Shown: positions 42,312 to 50,577 of the stretch, one piece after another
Numbering within the stretch: the stretch's first letter is position 1
Layout: every line of letters begins with the position of its first letter
NCBI GenBank assembly: GCA_001464665.1
Contig: LNDP01000024.1
Coordinates: 1-64,000 of the forward strand
Length of the DNA: 64,000 bases
Direction: 5' to 3'
From: Acidobacteria bacterium Ga0074141
Lineage (GTDB): Bacteria; Acidobacteriota; Blastocatellia; Pyrinomonadales; Pyrinomonadaceae
Made by a program: the position numbers and the translations under genes
The notes under the pieces: generated by a model
What the model was told of the DNA's origin: nothing
What the model saw: only the letters and a program-made list of their open reading frames with translations
Database searches by the model: none

Positions 42312-43160
42312 ATGGAGAGCCTTCCGCATCTGGGAGTCGGTCTCGGCTTTCGCCCGCCGCTTCGTTCATCGATCTTTCTCCATCGCGACCAGATCGATTT
42401 TCTTGAGATCACTTCTGATCATTACATCGACGCGTCTGAAAAGAAGCTTGCCGAACTCGACCTGCTTCGCGAGCACTTCACGCTGATTCCCCACTCTCTC
42501 GACCTCTCGCTCGGGAGTGCGGAGGGGATCGACGAGGCTTATCTCGAAAAGCTTGCCACGCTGGTCGAGCTCATCGATCCGCCCTGGTTCAGCGACCACA
42601 TTTGCTTCACCCGTTCGGGCGGAATAAAGATCGGTCATCTTGCGCCGCTTCCATTTTCCAACGAAGCTCTTCGCGTGCTGATCGACAATATCGCTCGGGT
42701 GAAACAACGCATCGCGACTCCGCTGATCCTCGAGAACATAACGTACAATATCGAGTTCGCTTCCTCCGAAATGCCCGAGACCGAGTTCATCCGCACCCTG
42801 CTCGAAGAGACGGATTGCGGAATGCTTCTTGACGTGACCAATCTATACATCAATTCGCGAAATCTCGGCTTCGACTGGCGCCAGTATGTCGAAGAGTTGC
42901 CGCTTGACCGTGTCGTCCAACTTCACTTCGTCGGGTTTCGCTCCACAGGCGGGCGGCTTGTCGATGCCCACGCGGATCCGACCGCCGACGATGTTTGGCA
43001 AGTCTTTCGTGAGGTTGTTTCCCGATGCGACGTTAAGGGTGCAATTCTTGAACGCGATGAGAACTTCCCGGATTTCACTGATATCGCAGACGAGATCGCC
43101 AAAGCTCGAGGCATCTTCGACGACGGTCAAATGAAAAGAAAAGCAGCTACTTCGTCATGA
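42312..43160 (+). CDS. DUF692 multinuclear non-haem iron oxidase (MNIO, MbnB/TglH/BufB family)
   Basis: 282 residues, TIM-barrel fold. Candidate iron ligands: His61 (IPHSL), Asp95-His96 (WFSDHICF), Glu141-Asn142 (LENITY), Asp174/Asn177 (LLDVTNLYIN), His205 (LHFVGF), Asp218/His220 (VDAHAD), Glu247 (ERDEN). The usual HxxGH reads HFVGF here, so the second His is replaced by Phe. Known: MNIOs use iron and O2 to modify Cys in ribosomal peptides (methanobactin, 3-thiaglutamate, bufferins). Placed without a gap after the Cys-tailed membrane protein, its likely substrate is that tail (inference). Confidence 0.9.
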   Translation: MESLPHLGVGLGFRPPLRSSIFLHRDQIDFLEITSDHYIDASEKKLAELDLLREHFTLIPHSLDLSLGSAEGIDEAYLEKLATLVELIDPPWFSDHICFTRSGGIKIGHLAPLPFSNEALRVLIDNIARVKQRIATPLILENITYNIEFASSEMPETEFIRTLLEETDCGMLLDVTNLYINSRNLGFDWRQYVEELPLDRVVQLHFVGFRSTGGRLVDAHADPTADDVWQVFREVVSRCDVKGAILERDENFPDFTDIADEIAKARGIFDDGQMKRKAATSS

Positions 43161-43175
43161 GCTCCTAGTGACTTG

Positions 43176-43694
43176 ATGAGCCTTCGCGAACATCAAAATT
43201 TCCTCGCCCGGCTTTATACCGACCCCGATCTTCGCCGTTCGTTTTTTGAAGACCCGGCCGGGGTTGCCCGCGAGACCGGCCTCGATGAAACGGAAGCCGC
43301 GACGCTCGCCGCGATCTCAACCGCCGAACTCGACGGCTTTGCGAATTCGCTTGTATGGAAGCGATTGCGAGAAGCGGAGAAGCTTTTGCCCCACCTCGTT
43401 CAAGTAATGGGAGAAGAGTTTCGCGGGGTCTTTTTCGATTTCGCCTCGACGTTCAATCCGCAGGGCACTAAAAAACATCTTGACGATGCGGTCGAGTTGT
43501 GCCGATCGATCGAAAAGGCGAAAGAACTTGATGTGCAGTTCAGGGCGGCGGCGAGGTTTGATCGGAAGCGATTGGGCTTTGTAAATAGCGATCGCTTCGC
43601 TGCGGTCTGTCTTTCTCTTCGCAACGTTCCGGGAATTCCATTGGTTGCTATATGGATAAGAAAGGCCGGCCGTGTTCACTATTTTTCAGTTTGA
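43176..43694 (+). CDS. MNIO partner protein (helical 'FLARLYTDPDLR' type)
   Basis: 172 residues from the ATG at 43176, 15 bases after the oxidase stop. The N-terminal 'HQNFLARLYTDPDLRRSFFEDP' resembles helical LigA/Nif11-like leader-recognition segments of proteins paired with DUF692 enzymes. The middle is helical with 'LVWKRLREAEKLLPHLVQVMGEEFRGVFFDFA', and the C-terminus is basic and ends in a beta-rich stretch. No Cys cluster. Known: MNIOs such as MbnB, TglH and BufB need a partner that binds the precursor. That role is inferred here. Its 3' end overlaps the convergent preA gene by nine bases. Confidence 0.75.
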   Translation: MSLREHQNFLARLYTDPDLRRSFFEDPAGVARETGLDETEAATLAAISTAELDGFANSLVWKRLREAEKLLPHLVQVMGEEFRGVFFDFASTFNPQGTKKHLDDAVELCRSIEKAKELDVQFRAAARFDRKRLGFVNSDRFAAVCLSLRNVPGIPLVAIWIRKAGRVHYFSV

Positions 43695-44936
43695 GGCGGC
43701 CGAAATTTCGCTCCAGGTCTGCGGGTTTGAGCCGTCGTCGCGGCGTTCCATCGTGATCGCCCCGGGCGACGGGCAGATGAGCGCGCAGAGATTGCAGCCG
43801 ACGCATTCTTCCTCGATGACCCGAGGGTAACGATGGTCATTCGATTCGACAAATTCGAACGACTGATGTGCACCGTCCTCGCACGCGACGTAGCAAAGGT
43901 TACAGCGAATGCAATGTTCCTCGTTAACGTGTGCCTTAACGACGTAGTTCAGATCGAGCCTGCCCCAATCGGTCACCCGCGGCACCGACTTCCCGATGAT
44001 GTCGTTGACCGACGCAATTCCCTTTTCATCGAGATAATTATTTAAGCCGTCGATCATGTCTTCGACAATGCGGTAGCCGTAGTGCATTACGGCCGTGCAT
44101 GCCTGAACGTTCGCTGCTCCGAGAAGCATGAATTCGACCGCATCGCGCCACGACGAAATGCCGCCGATGCCGCTGATCGGTATCGTGAACTCCGGGTCGC
44201 GTGCGAGTTCGGAGACCATGTTGAGCGCGATCGGTTTCACTGCCGGGCCGCAGTAACCGCCGTGGGCGGCCATGCCATTGACGTTCGGATGCGGGACCAT
44301 CGTGTCCAGATCGACGCCCATTATCGAGTTGATCGTGTTGATCAACGAAACCGCGTCGGCACCGCCGTTCAATGCGGCCTTCGCCGGCGGAACGATGTTC
44401 GTGACGTTCGGCGTGAGTTTGACGATAACCGGAACTTCGGCGACCTCTTTCACCCACTCGGTCACCATGCAAGTGTATTCCGGCACCTGGCCCATCGCGG
44501 CGCCCATCCCGCGTTCGCTCATTCCGTGCGGGCAGCCGAAGTTTAGCTCAAGCCCGTCGCATCCCGTATCCTGTGAACGCTTAACGATCTCGTGCCAGGC
44601 CTCGCGTTTCGATTCGACCATCAGCGAGACGATCAGAGCATGATCGGGATATTTTTTCTTGCACGCGGCGATCTCTCTAAGATTTACTTCAAGCGGCCGG
44701 TCGGTGATCAGCTCGATGTTGTTGAGCCCAATCATCCGCATCGCTCCATGATCGATCGCAGCCAGCCGCGATGAAACATTGACGATCGGCTCACCCAGCG
44801 TCTTCCAAACCGCCCCGCCCCAACCCGCATCAAAAGCGCGCTCGACCATCGAACCCATATTCGTCGGCGGAGCGCTCGCCAACCAAAAAGGATTCGGCGA
44901 TCTTATTCCTGCAAAATTGCTACTAAGGTCGGCCAT
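43686..44936 (-). CDS. preA: NAD-dependent dihydropyrimidine dehydrogenase subunit PreA
   Basis: 416 residues from the ATG at 44936. FMN-binding TIM barrel of the dihydroorotate-dehydrogenase class 1 type ('FWLASAPPTN', 'ELNFGCPHGMSERGMGAAMGQ', 'VIVKLTPNVTNI', 'ISGIGGISSWRDAVEFMLLGAANVQACTA'). Two C-terminal [4Fe-4S] motifs follow: CIRCNLCYVAC and CVGCNLCALIC. Known: with PreT it reduces uracil and thymine to dihydropyrimidines. preT lies 4 kb upstream on the same strand, separated by unrelated genes. Confidence 0.95.
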   Translation of the reverse strand: MADLSSNFAGIRSPNPFWLASAPPTNMGSMVERAFDAGWGGAVWKTLGEPIVNVSSRLAAIDHGAMRMIGLNNIELITDRPLEVNLREIAACKKKYPDHALIVSLMVESKREAWHEIVKRSQDTGCDGLELNFGCPHGMSERGMGAAMGQVPEYTCMVTEWVKEVAEVPVIVKLTPNVTNIVPPAKAALNGGADAVSLINTINSIMGVDLDTMVPHPNVNGMAAHGGYCGPAVKPIALNMVSELARDPEFTIPISGIGGISSWRDAVEFMLLGAANVQACTAVMHYGYRIVEDMIDGLNNYLDEKGIASVNDIIGKSVPRVTDWGRLDLNYVVKAHVNEEHCIRCNLCYVACEDGAHQSFEFVESNDHRYPRVIEEECVGCNLCALICPSPGAITMERRDDGSNPQTWSEISAASN

Positions 44937-44958
44937 TAACAACAGTTTTCACTTGATT

Positions 44959-45366
44959 TTACTTACACTCCGTTTCCAACGTGTGCCTATTCTTGTTGGC
45001 CTCGGTCTTACACTTCGAAGCACAGTTCTTGGTGACGTAATCGAGGATCGCTTTGTCCTCGATCACTGCGTCTTCCTTCGTCGGCTTCCTTTTCATTTTC
45101 CGTTCGAATTCAGCCGCCGCGCCCGAGGCAAGCCAGTCTTGAACCATTCCTTTCGCACGCTCATCCTCTTCGAGGCAGTACTTGTTGCAAGCATTTAACC
45201 CGGCCTGTTCTTCATCCTTCGCCTGTCCGGTGTAAGTCTTTCCGTTGACCTTTACTGTACCCTCACATTGCGTGCTACTTGAACTCGGCCCCAGACACCC
45301 AAGTGAAACGGCCAGCAAGATGAGCAAAATGAAAAGTAAATTGATTCTTGACTCAACGGATCTCAT
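44959..45366 (-). CDS. Cys-rich lipoprotein, function unknown
   Basis: 135 residues from the ATG at 45366, in an ATGA overlap with the upstream gene. Lipobox VSLGC near residue 23. The mature part has six further Cys (CEGTVKVNGKTYTG, CNKYC, CASKC, C) that could form three disulfides, and 'CEGTVKVNGKTYTGQAKDEEQAGLNACNKYC' looks like a small beta domain. Family not recognised. Confidence 0.7.
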   Translation of the reverse strand: MRSVESRINLLFILLILLAVSLGCLGPSSSSTQCEGTVKVNGKTYTGQAKDEEQAGLNACNKYCLEEDERAKGMVQDWLASGAAAEFERKMKRKPTKEDAVIEDKAILDYVTKNCASKCKTEANKNRHTLETECK

Positions 45367-45860
45367 TTTAATTTCCCTCCTTTTGATTCTCGAATCGATC
45401 CCGTAACTTTTGTTTCCAAATAATGACAAAAAGCTCTCAACTTATCCTTCGAATGCCTCTTCGTCTCCCAATTCCAATATAGATAGAAGAGCGGCGTAAA
45501 AACAACGGGTAAAACAAAGATCAGAAGAAGAGCGCAAGGCATAGCGATCTTTCTTCCGAGCGACATGTTTCCCAACGGAACGATCCGCGATACCTTGTCG
45601 CCGACAGCCTCAACCTGATAGCAGAAGTAAAGGGTTCCTCGGCCCCTAAAAAAATATTCGCCGTGCTTTTCGATCTTGGACGGACAGAGCAACGCTCGAC
45701 GAGTGACCTCCCAATACCTACCGAGTTCAAACGGAATACCGGTTTCCATCATCCGCACTGCCCACAATCGGTCACCATCGAGAGCCTGCCGCAGTTGGTT
45801 AACATTCGCGCGAAAATAGGCGAACTCATTCTCACCCTCGATCTTGTAATAATTCGACAT
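45363..45860 (-). CDS. Membrane protein, function unknown
   Basis: 165 residues from the ATG at 45860. The N-terminal about 115 residues are soluble ('YYKIEGENEFAYFRANVNQLRQAL', 'FRGRGTLYFCYQVEAVGDK'). One long hydrophobic region (about 112-135) acts as membrane segment or hairpin, then a basic C-terminal helix follows. Coupled to the lipoprotein gene. I do not recognise it. Confidence 0.65.
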   Translation of the reverse strand: MSNYYKIEGENEFAYFRANVNQLRQALDGDRLWAVRMMETGIPFELGRYWEVTRRALLCPSKIEKHGEYFFRGRGTLYFCYQVEAVGDKVSRIVPLGNMSLGRKIAMPCALLLIFVLPVVFTPLFYLYWNWETKRHSKDKLRAFCHYLETKVTGSIRESKGGKLK

Positions 45861-45886
45861 TGTGAGCAGCCTAACGTGCCTCTGCA

Positions 45887-46993
45887 CTAATTTGGAAATG
45901 CCTCACCTTTCTTCGACATCCGTCCGGCCATCGCTTTCCCTTCGGCCGTTGACCACGGAATCCCGAAGAACAGCCCGGCGTTGGGCGAAGGAAGAAGTCG
46001 TTTATCGATCTCGCTGCCGCCTTTCGGTATCTCCAAATCGATCAGCCATTTGTCTTTGTCGAGATTTACATTGCCGGAATGCTGCTCAGGATGCGGAATG
46101 ACAGTGCCGCCAGCAACCTCAAAACGAAATGTTCGGAACACCCCGTTGGTCTTTTCACCGTACATATCGCACTGCCATTTCCCCGGCGTTTTAGCAGCAT
46201 CGGGCCATCCTCGTCCTGGTGCAAACGAGATATTGACAGGGCCCATGGTCAATGGAAGTTGGATCGCCATTTGATCGAACCTAATGGTGTCTCGTAGGAT
46301 GCCTGCCTTCGGATCTCGGATCTCAGTAAATCCGCTGGTAACCTTATTCGCGGCCTGCTTAAAATTAGTCAGCTTGTCACCGAATACTATCGGACTGCCA
46401 TTCGCTGTGCACTTGAGAGCGATGTTATACCCAAATGTTTTCCCATAGTCCTCGACGGGGGAAAAAACCATGTTGAGCACAAGTACGTTTGCGATACTCT
46501 TGCTCAAATAAGCGACGGCCGCATCAGCATGCCTTTGGATATAGAATTCAGGACGGCGGTTATTCTGCTTGGTCGTCTTCCGAATGTCGATCTTGTAGGT
46601 CCGCAACAGTTTGTCGTTAAGAAACACCTCTACGTTGAACAGTCCCGTTTCCGCGATCGAATTGTTACGTGGAACACACGCCTGAGTCTGCGTACCTGTT
46701 TCGCCCGCAAGGTTACACGTGTGAGAATAAACCTCCTTTCCGTTTTGCTTTAGAACAATGCGAAGCGGGCTCCCTTTCGCGGCACCCGGAATATTTATTT
46801 CCGGTATCAAATTCCATCGGTACGTATTGTTCGGCCCATTTATCGCGTCAGCCCTAAAGTAGGTAAAACTGTCGTCGATCTTTTGTCCTGAAACTGAACC
46901 CGCCGCGATGGAGATCAACGCGAGAATCGCAAATCCCAACCCTGAAAAACCGAGCCGAAAATACAACGACGAAAAGCGAATGCCAATGCTCAT
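45887..46993 (-). CDS. Secreted protein, function unknown
   Basis: 368 residues from the ATG at 46993 (GAGGGG upstream); the long N-terminal extension in the same frame is antisense to abgT and rejected. Signal peptide about 1-38 (...GSVSGQ). The mature protein is beta-rich: 'LRIVLKQNGKEVYSHTCNLAGETGTQTQAC', 'LFNVEVFLNDKLLRTYKIDI', suggesting one or two Ig-like or C2-like domains. No catalytic motif is seen. Confidence 0.7.
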   Translation of the reverse strand: MSIGIRFSSLYFRLGFSGLGFAILALISIAAGSVSGQKIDDSFTYFRADAINGPNNTYRWNLIPEINIPGAAKGSPLRIVLKQNGKEVYSHTCNLAGETGTQTQACVPRNNSIAETGLFNVEVFLNDKLLRTYKIDIRKTTKQNNRRPEFYIQRHADAAVAYLSKSIANVLVLNMVFSPVEDYGKTFGYNIALKCTANGSPIVFGDKLTNFKQAANKVTSGFTEIRDPKAGILRDTIRFDQMAIQLPLTMGPVNISFAPGRGWPDAAKTPGKWQCDMYGEKTNGVFRTFRFEVAGGTVIPHPEQHSGNVNLDKDKWLIDLEIPKGGSEIDKRLLPSPNAGLFFGIPWSTAEGKAMAGRMSKKGEAFPN

Positions 46994-47028
46994 TGAAATA
47001 CCCCTCTTTTTATTTGTTGTTTCCTCAA

Positions 47029-48783
47029 TTATGGATACGTGTACGGAGCCTGAACACCGAGCGGAATACCGAGTGCCCAATATGCGAGAAAGAAGATGGT
47101 CCAGAAGACCAAAAACACGAGCGTGAACGGAAGCATTATCGAGATCAGCGTGCCTATGCCGGTATTCTTCACATAGCGTTGGGCGAAGACCACCACGAGC
47201 GGGAAATACGGCATTAGCGGTGTGACGATATTTGTTGTCGAGTCGCCGATACGATAGGCCGCTTGTGCGAGCTCCGGCGAAAGGCCAAGCTGCATTAAGA
47301 GCGGGACAAAGATCGGCGCGAGCAGTGCCCATTTTGCAGAGGCCGAACCGATGACCAAGTTCAGCAACCCGGTCAGCAAGATGATTCCGATGATCGTGAT
47401 CTGCACAGGCAGGTTAAGCCATTGGAGAAAATTCGCCCCCTTAACGGCCATCAGTGCTCCAAGATTTGACTGATTGAATGCCGCGATGAAAAGGGCCGCA
47501 AAGAACGCCAGCACGATATAGTAGCCCATCGTGCTCATCGACTTGCTCATGCCTGCAACGATGTCTCGATGGCTTTTAACTGTGCCGGCTACATAGCCAT
47601 AAACGATGCCCGGTATCAAAAACAGCAAAAAGATCAGCGGCACGATCGAAAGCATCAGCGGGGCCGAATTTGCGGTAAGCTGCGGAGCGACCGGCTCCGC
47701 GCTCTGTGCAATGGCGGCACCGTAGGTCTTGGCATTTTCTTCGCCAAGCCGTGCCTTCACCGCATTATCGAGCGCCGCTTTCCCGAATAGCTCTTGTCCA
47801 AGGATCGGGCCGAGCTTGAGCGCGACGTCCTCGGGCATCCCTTCTGCTTTTAGCTTTTCGACCGAAGCGGCTGTCACCTTAAAGCCGGCCGGCGATCGGA
47901 ACATCGAATCTGCAGGCAAGGAAACGGCAATAAGGATCGCGAGGCCGACAACAAGCGTGACGAGCCCCGCGATCAGCCCTTTCTTTTCTTGCGGGCCAAG
48001 TGTTTCCATCTTCGGCATCTCGTCCGGATCGCCATCAACCTCAGTTGTTTTCTTGAGTCGCGGTTCGACGATCTTGTCGGTCACGAACCAACCGAGCACA
48101 ACCAGCAATATTGTAGATGCTGCCGTAAAATACCAGTTGGAAAGCGGATTAACGACGTAGCTCGCGTTAATGAACTGTGCGCCGGTTTGCGTCAGGCCGG
48201 CGAGCAATGGATCAAGACTTGAGGGAATGAAATTCGCACTAAAGCCGCCCGAGACACCAGCGAATGCCGCCGCAATTCCGGCCAGCGGATGCCGACCGGC
48301 CGTATAAAAGATCACGCCTCCGAGCGGTATCACCAGAACATAACCGGCGTCGACCGCGGTGTGGCTAATAATGCCGACGAAGACCACCATCGGCGTCAGG
48401 AGCGAAGGTGCCGTGAGGTTGAGCAGAGCCTTGAGCGAAGCATTGATAAAGCCAGTATGTTCAGCGACGCCGACACCCAGCAAGGCAAGCAAAACTACAC
48501 CGAGCGGCGGGAATGCCATGAACGTAGAAACCATCGTCGAGAGAAACGTAGCGATAGCCGTACCGGTTAGCAGATTGTTTACGACGATCGGCTTCTGTGA
48601 ACGCGGGTCGAGCTCTGCGAACGACATTCCCGAAAAGATCGCTGAACAGATCCAGACGACAAAGAGCAAGATCAGGAACAACGCGGCCGGATCCGGCAGC
48701 TTGTTGCCTATACGCTCGATCAGATCCAATGCACGGTCGACAAAGCCGCTCGGCTTTGCGCTGGGTACGGTTTCATTTTCCAT
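47029..48783 (-). CDS. abgT: AbgT-family transporter
   Basis: 584 residues, about 11 to 13 membrane segments. Family motifs: '[23 protein letters not shown]' at the N-terminus, '[25 protein letters not shown]', '[52 protein letters not shown]' (condensed). Known: AbgT proteins import p-aminobenzoyl-glutamate or export p-aminobenzoate and sulfonamides using an ion gradient. Its position inside the pyrimidine cluster is unusual and its true substrate is open. Confidence 0.93.
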   Translation of the reverse strand: [584 protein letters not shown]

Positions 48784-48840
48784 ATTGTCCCGGTCCTCGA
48801 ATGAAATTGTCTGATTGGTAAGAAAAGCTTTTGCGAAAGT

Positions 48841-50181
48841 TTACTTTGAAACGGCCGAGCCCGCAAACTCGACCCGCTCACCGGTAAGCGAATGGTGAAT
48901 GCCGATCGCCGCGAGTTTGCCCATTTGAGCGGCGTCGACGGCTTCAGCACCGCCGCTGACGCAATCGCCGGCAGCGAAGATCAGCGGATCCGAGGTCCGC
49001 ATGTCGTCATCAACACGCACTCGGCCCTTTTCGTCGATATCGATCCCGAACGCTTCCCTCAGCGACGTGCCAAGTTTCGCTTGGCCGATGGCCTTGATCA
49101 CCTGATCGCATTCGATAAAGGCTTCGCTGCCATCGCCTCGGGCACACCTTAAGCCGGAGACGTTGCCGTCCCCAATAATTTCGACCGGCATTGTCCGCCA
49201 GTGAAACTCGATCCCATCGAGACGCGCGAGTTCCAGCTCATATTCGTACGCCGGAGCGTCGGCCTCGGTCCGCCGGTAGATCATCATCACCTTCGCCGCT
49301 CCGAGCCGTTTGGCTTGTGTCGCGGCATCGACCGCAGTATTTCCAGCACCTATGACGGCAACGGTGTTTCCGAGCGGGACGGAGTTCCATTCGCGCGTCT
49401 TCACTTGCTCGATGAATGTCAGTGCATCGACGACGCCCTCCTGTTCTTCCCCGGGAATATTGAGTCGGTTGGTAGCTCCGAGCCCCGCCGCTATGAGAAT
49501 GGCGTTATGCCGCGAACAAAGTTCTACGGCGGTAACCGATCTCGGAAGGTCGTCGCTGCCGTCTGACACTATGGACGTCTCGGTGACAAACTTGACGCCC
49601 ATTTGTTCTATCAGCGCGACCTCAGCAAGCGAGGCGGATCGCGTCATCTTATATTCCGCCATCCCATAGGTATCGAGCCCGCCAGGTTCGGCCCGCCGCT
49701 CATAGACCGTCACCGCGTAACCGAGCCGGGCAAGATATGCGGCACAAGAAAGCCCCGCCGGCCCCGAGCCGACGATGCCAATCGAAAAGCCATTGGGTGC
49801 TCCAACCTGAAACAGCGGCGTACGTTCCACAAGCACTTTCTCGGTGGCATAACGCTGAAGGCGGCCGATCTCGATCGGCTTTTGAACGAGCGTTTTCTCG
49901 ACGCATGCCCCTTCGCACAAGGCCTCGACCGGGCACACGCGGGCACAGGTCGAACCGATCGGATTTGCGTCAAAGATGACCCGAGCGGAGCCTTTCAGGT
50001 TGCCGGTCGCGATCTTTTTGATGAATGAGGGAACGTCGATGTGCGTCGGGCACGCGTGCATGCACGGCGCGTCATAGCAATAGAGACAGCGATTCGCCTC
50101 GGCCAAGGCTTCGGCCTGCGACATCAGCGGGTCAAGCTCGGCGAAGTTCCGTTCGATCTGTTCATTGGTGAGCTTGGACAT
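48841..50181 (-). CDS. preT: NAD(P)-dependent dihydropyrimidine dehydrogenase subunit PreT (GltD-like)
   Basis: 446 residues. N-terminal double Fe-S region 'CLYCYDAPCMHACPTHIDVPSFIKKI' and 'CARVCPVEALCEGAC'; FAD-binding 'IGIVGSGPAGLSCAAYLARLGYAVTVYE'; NAD(P)-binding 'VAVIGAGNTAVDAATQAKRLGA'; 'FAAGDCVSGGAEAVDAAQMGK'. Known: PreT passes electrons from NAD(P)H to PreA. The length matches E. coli PreT (412) with a small extension. GltD-type subunits for other partners are an alternative, but preA nearby supports the call. Confidence 0.9.
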   Translation of the reverse strand: MSKLTNEQIERNFAELDPLMSQAEALAEANRCLYCYDAPCMHACPTHIDVPSFIKKIATGNLKGSARVIFDANPIGSTCARVCPVEALCEGACVEKTLVQKPIEIGRLQRYATEKVLVERTPLFQVGAPNGFSIGIVGSGPAGLSCAAYLARLGYAVTVYERRAEPGGLDTYGMAEYKMTRSASLAEVALIEQMGVKFVTETSIVSDGSDDLPRSVTAVELCSRHNAILIAAGLGATNRLNIPGEEQEGVVDALTFIEQVKTREWNSVPLGNTVAVIGAGNTAVDAATQAKRLGAAKVMMIYRRTEADAPAYEYELELARLDGIEFHWRTMPVEIIGDGNVSGLRCARGDGSEAFIECDQVIKAIGQAKLGTSLREAFGIDIDEKGRVRVDDDMRTSDPLIFAAGDCVSGGAEAVDAAQMGKLAAIGIHHSLTGERVEFAGSAVSK

Positions 50182-50190
50182 TGAAAGCGA

Positions 50191-50577
50191 TCAAAATTCA
50201 GCGTCGGCCTCGACCTCGACCAGCATATCGGGATCGATCAGCCCGGAGACCTCGACCATCGTCGTTGCCGGCATTATATCGCGAAAAAACTCGCCGTGTG
50301 CCCGGCCATACTCTTCCCATCGCGAGATGTCGGTGACGAATATCCGCGTGCGAACGACATTTTCGAGCGTCGCGTCAAAGTGTTTCAACGCCCGCTCGAT
50401 GTTCAAAATGCATTGCACGGTCTGCCGGTAGGCATCGCCAATGCCGACGAGGTTGCTGTTCTCGTCCGTCGCCGTCGTACCGGTCACGTAGATGCGGTCG
50501 CCGACCCGCACGGCACGCGAATACCCGACGACCGACTCCCATTTTGCTCCCGATGAATAGCGCTCGCGATGCTGCAT
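50191..50577 (-). CDS. RidA/YjgF-family protein
   Basis: 128 residues. Family signatures: 'SRAVRVGDRIYVTGTTA', 'QTVQCILNIERALKHFDATLENVVRTRIFVTDI', 'PATTMVEVSGLIDPDMLVEVEADA'. The active-site Arg is present in 'VVRTRIFVTDIS'. Known: RidA hydrolyses reactive enamine/imine intermediates; RutC acts on aminoacrylate in another uracil pathway. It ends nine bases before preT, suggesting it detoxifies an intermediate of the pathway (inference). Confidence 0.93.
   Translation of the reverse strand: MQHRERYSSGAKWESVVGYSRAVRVGDRIYVTGTTATDENSNLVGIGDAYRQTVQCILNIERALKHFDATLENVVRTRIFVTDISRWEEYGRAHGEFFRDIMPATTMVEVSGLIDPDMLVEVEADAEF

Noticed and set aside
46994-47332. N-terminal extension of the secreted protein at 45887-46993
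   Set aside because: Overlaps abgT on the same strand in another frame; a signal peptide and Shine-Dalgarno support the start at 46993.
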